Below are positions 6,310-10,271 of a DNA stretch of 10,271 nucleotides, one piece after another; position 1 is the stretch's first letter; each line of letters starts with the position of its first letter. The stretch covers positions 1 through 10,271 of the forward strand of contig PXRQ01000011.1 of assembly GCA_003022005.1 (NCBI GenBank), written 5' to 3'. The notes below the pieces were generated by a model. That model did no database searches and had not been told where the DNA came from. It saw only the letters and a list, made by a program, of their open reading frames with translations. Source of the stretch: Halobacteriales archaeon QS_5_70_15 (GTDB taxonomy: Archaea; Halobacteriota; Halobacteria; Halobacteriales; Haloarculaceae). A program made the translations under genes and the position numbers.

Positions 6310-6317
6310 TTCTTAAC
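6310..6317 (+). promoter_or_regulatory. TATA-like box of the transporter pair
   Basis: TTCTTAAC in the context AAAGTTCTTAACACGG, centred near 6313. A start site near 6340 is implied, leaving about 16 bases before the ATG at 6356; a GTG at 6344 is the alternative, nearly leaderless start. A 10-base palindrome CCCGGCCGGG (6335-6344) straddles the predicted start site. Confidence 0.5.
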
Positions 6318-6355
6318 ACGGTTCGCGGTGCACGCCCGGCCGGGTGTGTCAACCG

Positions 6356-6529
6356 ATGTCAGTGCTCGGAATGCCGACGGACATGTTCCTCGTGTTCGTC
6401 GCGACGTTGATCGCGGGCAGTCTCGGGGCGATCCACTTCACGGTCGTCCACGTGATCATGGGCAGGCCGGTCGAGGAGAACATCCGGGGCGGGCCCGGGG
6501 ACGGAGGAGGTGCGAGCGATGGCGGTTAA
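6356..6529 (+). CDS. Small single-membrane-segment protein preceding the symporter (57 residues)
   Basis: Begins MSVLGMPTDMFLVFVATL, continues IAGSLGAIHFTVVHVIMGRP, and ends in a Gly-rich acidic tail. One hydrophobic segment at about 9-35 predicts a single membrane helix. Its last 11 bases overlap the start of the sodium/solute symporter, and its tail codons contain that gene's Shine-Dalgarno site, so the two are translationally coupled. Small membrane partners directly before SSS transporters are a known theme (DUF485 with ActP, DUF997 with PanF, DUF3311 with other SSS members). I cannot assign this one to a named family, but a subunit or stabiliser of the transporter is likely. A start at GTG 6344 (adding MCQP) is possible; the ATG is preferred. 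Confidence 0.72.
   Translation: MSVLGMPTDMFLVFVATLIAGSLGAIHFTVVHVIMGRPVEENIRGGPGDGGGASDGG
6506..6512 (+). promoter_or_regulatory. Shine-Dalgarno site fixing the symporter start
   Basis: GGAGGTG, a seven-base match to the anti-Shine-Dalgarno end of archaeal 16S rRNA, six bases before the ATG at 6519. A GTG at 6510 is in frame but lies inside this site and so is not the start. Confidence 0.8.
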
Positions 6530-7961
6530 CGAGTTCTACCTCGGGACGTTCATCGTGTACCTGCTGCTCGTCCTGGGGATCGGCGCGTGGGGGTACACGA
6601 AGACGACGGACGTCGCGGACTTCTGGGTCTACGGGAAGGAGCTCGGGCCCTGGCTGGCGACGTGGTCCTACGTCGCGAACTTCGTCTCGGCGGTGTCGGT
6701 GATCGGGTTCATCGGTGCCGTCTACGGCGGGGGATACTCGATCCTCACGGGGATCATCCTCGGACTGATGCTCGGGGTCTCGGCGCTCTACTTCGTCGTC
6801 CACAAGGTTCGCGAGCTGGACCAGGTGACGTTCCCCGACATCGTCAGGGAGCTGACCGGCCGGGAGATCGCCCGGCCGATCGCCGCGGTCCCCCTGCTGG
6901 CGAACGCCTGGGTGTACCTGATCATGCAGCTGGTGGGTGCGAGCCTGCTGGTGACGACGATCACGGGCGTTCCCTACCGATACATGATTTGGGTGATCGG
7001 CTTCGTGTTCATCGCCTACACGGTGATGGGCGGACTGGTCTCGGTCGCCTGGACCGACCTCATCCAGGGGACGGTGATGGTCACGACCGTGCTCGCTGCA
7101 CTGGTCTTCATCGTGATCGACCAGGGCAGCCTGACGGCGATCAACACGCAGTTCACCCAGCTCGACGCGGCCAACACGATGCCGCTCGGCGACGGGGCGT
7201 ACACGCTGCTCGGCGTGGTCGGCTCGCTGGTGGCGTTCTTCGGGACGATCTTCACCTCTCAGGGGACGATCATCCGGATCAACGCCACGAAGGACGTCCG
7301 GACGGCCAAGATCCACCTCGCGTTCGGCGGGCTGATCCTCTCGGTGTTCTACGCGGCGCTGATCCTGCTGGGTGGCGGCGTCACCGTCGCGCTGAACAAC
7401 GCGGGGCTCGCGGGCTTCGAGAACGTCGACCGGGCGTTCCCGGTGTTCATCACGGAGTATCTCCCCACCGGCATCGGCATCGTCGTCATCCTCGCGGTCA
7501 TGTCGGCGATCCTCTCGACGACCGACACCCGTCTCCACTCGACGGGCGTGACGACCGCACGGGACATCTACGACTGGTACGCCGACGACGCCTCCGACCG
7601 GCAGCTGATGAAGGTCTCCAGGATCGCGACGATCTTCTGGGGCGTGACCGCGACCGCGATGGCGGTCGATCCCCCGGGAACGATCATCACCCTGTACACG
7701 TTCCGGGCGGTCCTGCTGACGAGCGCGTTCCTGATCCCGATCTACCTCGGGCTCTACTGGACGGGCGTCGCCGGAAACGCCATCATCGCGTCGATCGTCG
7801 TCGGCACGGTGCTCGGCGTCGGCTGGGACCTCAGCGGCGGTTTCCTCGGCGTACCCGCGACGTTCATGGGCGTCGGCGGCGCGATGCTCGCGCTGGCGGT
7901 CGGACACCTGATCTGGTCGGAGTCCGGCGGCGGACCCAGACCGACCGCGGCCGACGACTGA
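6519..7961 (+). CDS. Sodium/solute symporter (SSS family)
   Basis: A 480-residue multi-spanning membrane transporter of the solute:sodium symporter family (PF00474, LeuT fold, usually 13 helices), importing an organic solute with Na+. Helix 1 is at about 7-26 (YLGTFIVYLLLVLGIGAWG), followed by the FWVYGKELGPW loop typical of the family. The signature YTVMGGLVSVAWTDLIQGTVM is at 167-187. The segment ILAVMSAILSTTDTRLHSTG (324-343) corresponds to the Na2-site helix; S333/T334 align by eye with the Na+ ligands S340/T341 of PutP. ARDIYDW follows at 347-353. Start at ATG 6519 is set by a strong Shine-Dalgarno site. It is second in a two-gene unit with the small membrane protein and convergent with endA. 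Substrate cannot be told; amino acids, short organic acids or vitamins are all possible. Confidence 0.93.
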   Translation: MAVNEFYLGTFIVYLLLVLGIGAWGYTKTTDVADFWVYGKELGPWLATWSYVANFVSAVSVIGFIGAVYGGGYSILTGIILGLMLGVSALYFVVHKVRELDQVTFPDIVRELTGREIARPIAAVPLLANAWVYLIMQLVGASLLVTTITGVPYRYMIWVIGFVFIAYTVMGGLVSVAWTDLIQGTVMVTTVLAALVFIVIDQGSLTAINTQFTQLDAANTMPLGDGAYTLLGVVGSLVAFFGTIFTSQGTIIRINATKDVRTAKIHLAFGGLILSVFYAALILLGGGVTVALNNAGLAGFENVDRAFPVFITEYLPTGIGIVVILAVMSAILSTTDTRLHSTGVTTARDIYDWYADDASDRQLMKVSRIATIFWGVTATAMAVDPPGTIITLYTFRAVLLTSAFLIPIYLGLYWTGVAGNAIIASIVVGTVLGVGWDLSGGFLGVPATFMGVGGAMLALAVGHLIWSESGGGPRPTAADD

Positions 7962-8045
7962 GCCCGGGGCGGATCCAGCGGGACTCCCTCGTCCCGTCGG
8001 CCCACCGGGGACGGCGGACCGACCGGCGACGGCACGCCTCCCCCG

Positions 8046-9068
8046 TCACGGTGTCAGCCGCTCGACGGCCAGCCACTCCACGGTCCCGCCGTCGGTCAGC
8101 GCGAAGGCCATCGTCTTGCGAACACCGTGTGCCAGCCGGACGTCGAGCGCCAGGTCGCGGGGCCGGAAGACGTGGTCGGTCGGGAGCACCCGGACCAGCA
8201 GCTCGGAGTGGCCCAGTTCCTTGACGGAGGTGACGTCCGCGTAGGTCCGGAAGTCGGCACCGAACTTGAAACCGGTCTTCGGAACCACCCCCCGCCGTCG
8301 GAGGTCGCGGTAGACGGCCAGCCGGCGGTCGAACCGGTCGCCCTCGACCGCTCGGCCCCGCTCGACCACCGCGTCCGGGCCGCCGGGGACGTCGAGGGCG
8401 CCCCGCTCGGCGAGGTGGGCCGCCTCCAGGAGCGAGAGCTGGAGGTCGCCGGCGTCGTCGTCGAGCGGCTGGCCGTAGAACCCCCGTTCGTAGAGCTCGG
8501 CGGGGGCGTCCCAGACGGCGACCCGGTCGCCGAGCGGCGCGGCCGGGACCCGCTCCGGGAGCACCGCGTCACTGGTCCCCGACACGTCGGGACCGTAGCT
8601 CCCGAGGTAGGTGATCTCGGACTCCTCGTCGACGACCGCGAGCGTGGCGTCGCCGAGCGTTCGGGCGGGGACCGGCGCCCGCTCGCCCACGACGCGGACC
8701 CGGTAGGCCACCTCGTCGTCCCACGGCCCCTTCCCGCGGGGAAAGACGTGGAGGTCCGCTGTGTCCTCGTGGTCGGCAGTGGCGTCCTCCTCCCCGTCCC
8801 GCTCCGTCGGCGCGAGGTAGAACCCCCGGTTCCGGAGGTCCGCGTAGACGAGGAACCGGACGGCGAGTCCGGGCTCGCTGGCGAGGTAGTCGCGGAACCC
8901 CCGCCCGTCGACCGCGTCGAGGTCCCCCCGATAGAGGAGGTGGGCGGCCTCGACGGGCGCCAGTTCGAGCGCCGGACCGTCCGGTCTGCCGTACCCCCGC
9001 GAGTCGTAGAACCGCTCGCGCGCGTTCCCCTCGACGCGGACGACCCCCTCGCGGGTGCGACCCTCCAT
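8046..9068 (-). CDS. endA: tRNA-splicing endonuclease, two-repeat (haloarchaeal) form
   Basis: Cuts introns out of pre-tRNAs at the bulge-helix-bulge motif, acting before tRNA ligation. At 340 residues it is the duplicated form, in which one chain carries two endonuclease repeats and functions as a homodimer. The N-terminal repeat has RFLVYADLRNRGFYLAPTE (71-89) and lacks the catalytic set, as expected. The C-terminal repeat has AVYRDLRRRGVVPKTGFKFG (251-270), DFRTYADV with catalytic Tyr276, GHSELLVRVLP with His287, and RLAHGVRKTMAFAL with Lys318, so all three catalytic residues are present. Upstream there is no Shine-Dalgarno site and only a weak TATA-like GCTATGC about 25 bases before the ATG, embedded in a GGGGC/GCCCC inverted repeat (9086-9100). 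The zinc-finger gene lies 99 bases upstream on the same strand and may be co-transcribed. Confidence 0.95.
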   Translation of the reverse strand: MEGRTREGVVRVEGNARERFYDSRGYGRPDGPALELAPVEAAHLLYRGDLDAVDGRGFRDYLASEPGLAVRFLVYADLRNRGFYLAPTERDGEEDATADHEDTADLHVFPRGKGPWDDEVAYRVRVVGERAPVPARTLGDATLAVVDEESEITYLGSYGPDVSGTSDAVLPERVPAAPLGDRVAVWDAPAELYERGFYGQPLDDDAGDLQLSLLEAAHLAERGALDVPGGPDAVVERGRAVEGDRFDRRLAVYRDLRRRGVVPKTGFKFGADFRTYADVTSVKELGHSELLVRVLPTDHVFRPRDLALDVRLAHGVRKTMAFALTDGGTVEWLAVERLTP

Positions 9069-9167
9069 GTCCGGGGGTTCGACTCGGGGCGCATAGCCCC
9101 TGTGGTCTCCCCCCTCCCGTTCCGGACCGAACGGCCGTCCCGGCTCCCGCCGCCGGGTCGGCGCTCG

Positions 9168-9974
9168 TCAGTAGCCGTCGCAGGCCGCGTCGAGACACCG
9201 CTCCCCGCCGGCGGTCTCGAACGTCGGCAGGCCGCACTCGCACGTCCCGACAGCGAGCCCGTTCGGCACCGCGAACCCCGTCTCGCAGTCCGGGTAGGAG
9301 GCACAGCCGGCGATCAGCCCGCCCCGGCGAAGGATCCGGAGGTCGTCGCCGCACTCGGGACAGTCCCAGGCCCGGTCGAACGCCTCGCGCACCCGGTCAT
9401 CGAGCGACTCGCACTCGCGGTCGATGCAGACCTCGAACTCGGCCCCTCGGGCGACCCGACAGGTGGGGAGGCCACAGTCGCAGACCGAGTCCAGCACCGT
9501 CGCCCCGGCGGGGAGGCCGTACCGCTCGCCGCAGTCGGTACAGTGGACCGCGCCACGCGCGCGGACGAGGACGCCCTCGCCGCCGCCCGGCGCGGTCCCG
9601 TGCGTTTCCGCCCCGTCGGACGCGCCGCCCGTCCCGGAGCAGTCGGGGCACACGCCGACGGGAACGCCGGCCTGCGATGCCGGCACCTCGGCGTCGAGGG
9701 TCGCCTCGTGGACGGTCAGGCGGAGCCGCTGGTCCCCGTCGGTCGCGGTCACGACGAGCGGATCCCGTTCGACGAACGTCGTCTCCGGCCGGGTGAGCCA
9801 AGCCGCCGGCTGGTAGCCGTCGGCGTCGTGGACGAGCACGGTCCTGTCGGGCTTGACGAGGGCGATGACCCGGCCGCGCTCGGCGCGGTCGCTCTCCCCC
9901 GCGCCGGTGAACTCGACGGTGCAGTCGCCCGCGACGATCCGCGTGGTCCCGTGCTGGAACGTCTCGGTGGACAC
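9168..9974 (-). CDS. NucS N-terminal-like DNA-binding domain with C4 zinc fingers
   Basis: A 268-residue protein starting VSTETFQHGTTRIVAGD. Residues about 18-75 (CTVEFTG, then RGRVIALVKPDRTVLVHDAD, GYQPAAWLTRP) match the N-terminal beta-sandwich DNA-binding domain of the archaeal endonuclease NucS (DUF91), which has an IKPDGSFLIH and PVNW pattern. The NucS nuclease domain is absent. Instead come Cys clusters like topoisomerase I C4 fingers: C109/C112 with C145/C148; C165/C167 with C183/C188 after CDCGLP; C205/C208 with C224/C230; and C245/C247 with C260/C265 after CECGLP. A cytoplasmic nucleic-acid-binding role is inferred; catalytic activity is not indicated. The GTG at 9974 is chosen because TTCAAGTA is centred 27 bases upstream and the frame further upstream is only a repeat tract. 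Confidence 0.75.
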   Translation of the reverse strand: MSTETFQHGTTRIVAGDCTVEFTGAGESDRAERGRVIALVKPDRTVLVHDADGYQPAAWLTRPETTFVERDPLVVTATDGDQRLRLTVHEATLDAEVPASQAGVPVGVCPDCSGTGGASDGAETHGTAPGGGEGVLVRARGAVHCTDCGERYGLPAGATVLDSVCDCGLPTCRVARGAEFEVCIDRECESLDDRVREAFDRAWDCPECGDDLRILRRGGLIAGCASYPDCETGFAVPNGLAVGTCECGLPTFETAGGERCLDAACDGY

Positions 9975-9997
9975 GCGGCGGGTTGGTCCCGTCCCCC

Positions 9998-10005
9998 TAC
10001 TTGAA
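9998..10005 (-). promoter_or_regulatory. TATA-like box of the zinc-finger gene
   Basis: TTCAAGTA on the minus strand, a common haloarchaeal promoter form, centred about 27 bases before the GTG at 9974. This implies a leaderless mRNA and decides the start codon. Confidence 0.7.
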
Positions 10006-10034
10006 CCTACGGGCCCGACTGGAACACGAAGCAT

Positions 10035-10202
10035 GGAGGTGTCGGCACAGAGTACGACGACTCTCGCGGAACCCGGAGCACGGAGGTGTCCGGCACGGAG
10101 TCCGACGACCCTGGACCGGAACCCGGAGCACGGAGGTGTCCGGCACCGATCACAGATACGGAGGTATCCGGCACCGATCACAGATACGGAGGTGTCCGGC
10201 AC
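10035..10202. repeat. Mixed-period repeat tract, five copies of GGAGGTGTCCGGCAC
   Basis: Copies start at 10035 (one C missing), 10082, 10132, 10160 (one G to A change) and 10188, so the spacings are 47, 50, 28 and 28. The two longer units also share flanking CGGAACCCGGAGCA and a related GACGAC stretch; the two 28-base units share CCGATCACAGATAC between cores. The core contains an imperfect dyad GGTGTCCGGCACC. The tract lies just upstream of the zinc-finger gene promoter and fills most of the 297-base gap to the window edge; no gene is seen in it. Confidence 0.85.
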
Positions 10203-10216
10203 GGAACCCGAAGGGT

Positions 10217-10250
10217 GGTCGCGCGACCGCGCGACCGCCCGCATGCGGTC
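10217..10250. repeat. Palindrome cluster at the right edge
   Basis: A perfect 12-base palindrome GGTCGCGCGACC (10217-10228) is followed by a partial repeat GCGCGACC (10229-10236), and then a perfect 10-base palindrome CCGCATGCGG (10239-10248) within a wider GACCGC...GCGGTC dyad (10233-10250). These may be regulator sites for a gene beyond the window. Confidence 0.5.
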
Positions 10251-10271
10251 CTGGCGGAATACTGAGGGCGA

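Noticed and set aside
6510..6518. GTG at 6510 as the symporter start.
   Set aside because: It lies within the GGAGGTG Shine-Dalgarno site, which is correctly spaced for the ATG at 6519.
7962..8045. An intrinsic bidirectional terminator between the convergent symporter and endA.
   Set aside because: No T-rich run on either strand and no convincing stem in these 84 bases.
9086..9100. GGGGC-GCATA-GCCCC inverted repeat upstream of endA as a terminator or operator.
   Set aside because: The arms are only five bases, G/C-only arms are frequent here, and no T-run follows. It may overlap a weak TATA-like element, but I cannot support more.
8127..10004. A 625-codon plus-strand ORF antisense to endA and the zinc-finger gene.
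   Set aside because: The minus-strand genes are identified by motifs; the antisense product is a composition artefact.
10082..10202. A CRISPR array.
   Set aside because: The segments between the cores are themselves repeated rather than unique spacers, spacing switches between 50 and 28, and no cas gene is present.
9975..10244. N-terminal extension of the zinc-finger protein by 90 residues to an ATG at 10244.
   Set aside because: It would translate the repeat tract and the promoter. TTCAAGTA 27 bases before the GTG at 9974 and the NucS-like domain start support the shorter form.

Overview
The window is a stretch of haloarchaeal chromosome (class Halobacteria). The evidence is very high GC, near-exclusive use of G or C at third codon positions, strongly acidic proteins (Asp/Glu rich, Lys poor), archaeal-type PheRS, TrpRS and tRNA-splicing endonuclease, and AT-rich TATA-like boxes about 25-28 bases upstream of start codons, the arrangement of leaderless transcripts. 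The genus cannot be told from the sequence alone.

Layout, left to right. (1) Minus-strand pheS-pheT operon: pheT runs off the left edge, and pheS overlaps it by one base. Upstream of pheS, a TATA-like box sits 27 bases before a 27-codon ORF that carries three consecutive Phe codons (residues 22-24) near its end, followed by a stop, a small hairpin and then pheS. This looks like a Phe-responsive leader peptide and is the most interesting item in the window. (2) A minus-strand FAD-dependent amine/amino-acid oxidase of the DAO family with its own leaderless promoter. (3) A 519-base gap holding two weak minus-strand small ORFs joined by TAATG and a perfect four-run G-quadruplex motif. (4) Minus-strand trpS, leaderless. 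(5) A divergent control region, then a plus-strand pair: a 57-residue single-membrane-segment protein overlapping a sodium/solute symporter. (6) Minus-strand endA (tRNA-splicing endonuclease), convergent with the symporter. (7) A minus-strand protein joining a NucS-type N-terminal DNA-binding domain to a series of C4 zinc fingers, without a nuclease domain. (8) A right-edge repeat tract of five copies of a 15-base core at spacings of 47, 50, 28 and 28.

Functionally the window is mostly tRNA charging and maturation (PheRS, TrpRS, EndA; EndA removes introns from pre-tRNAs, in haloarchaea including tRNA-Trp), into which an oxidase and a transporter unit are interspersed. The first 59 bases are an exact inverted copy of bases 170-228. 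This is most likely a fold-back assembly or amplification artefact at a contig end, so the last ~20 apparent pheT residues should not be trusted.
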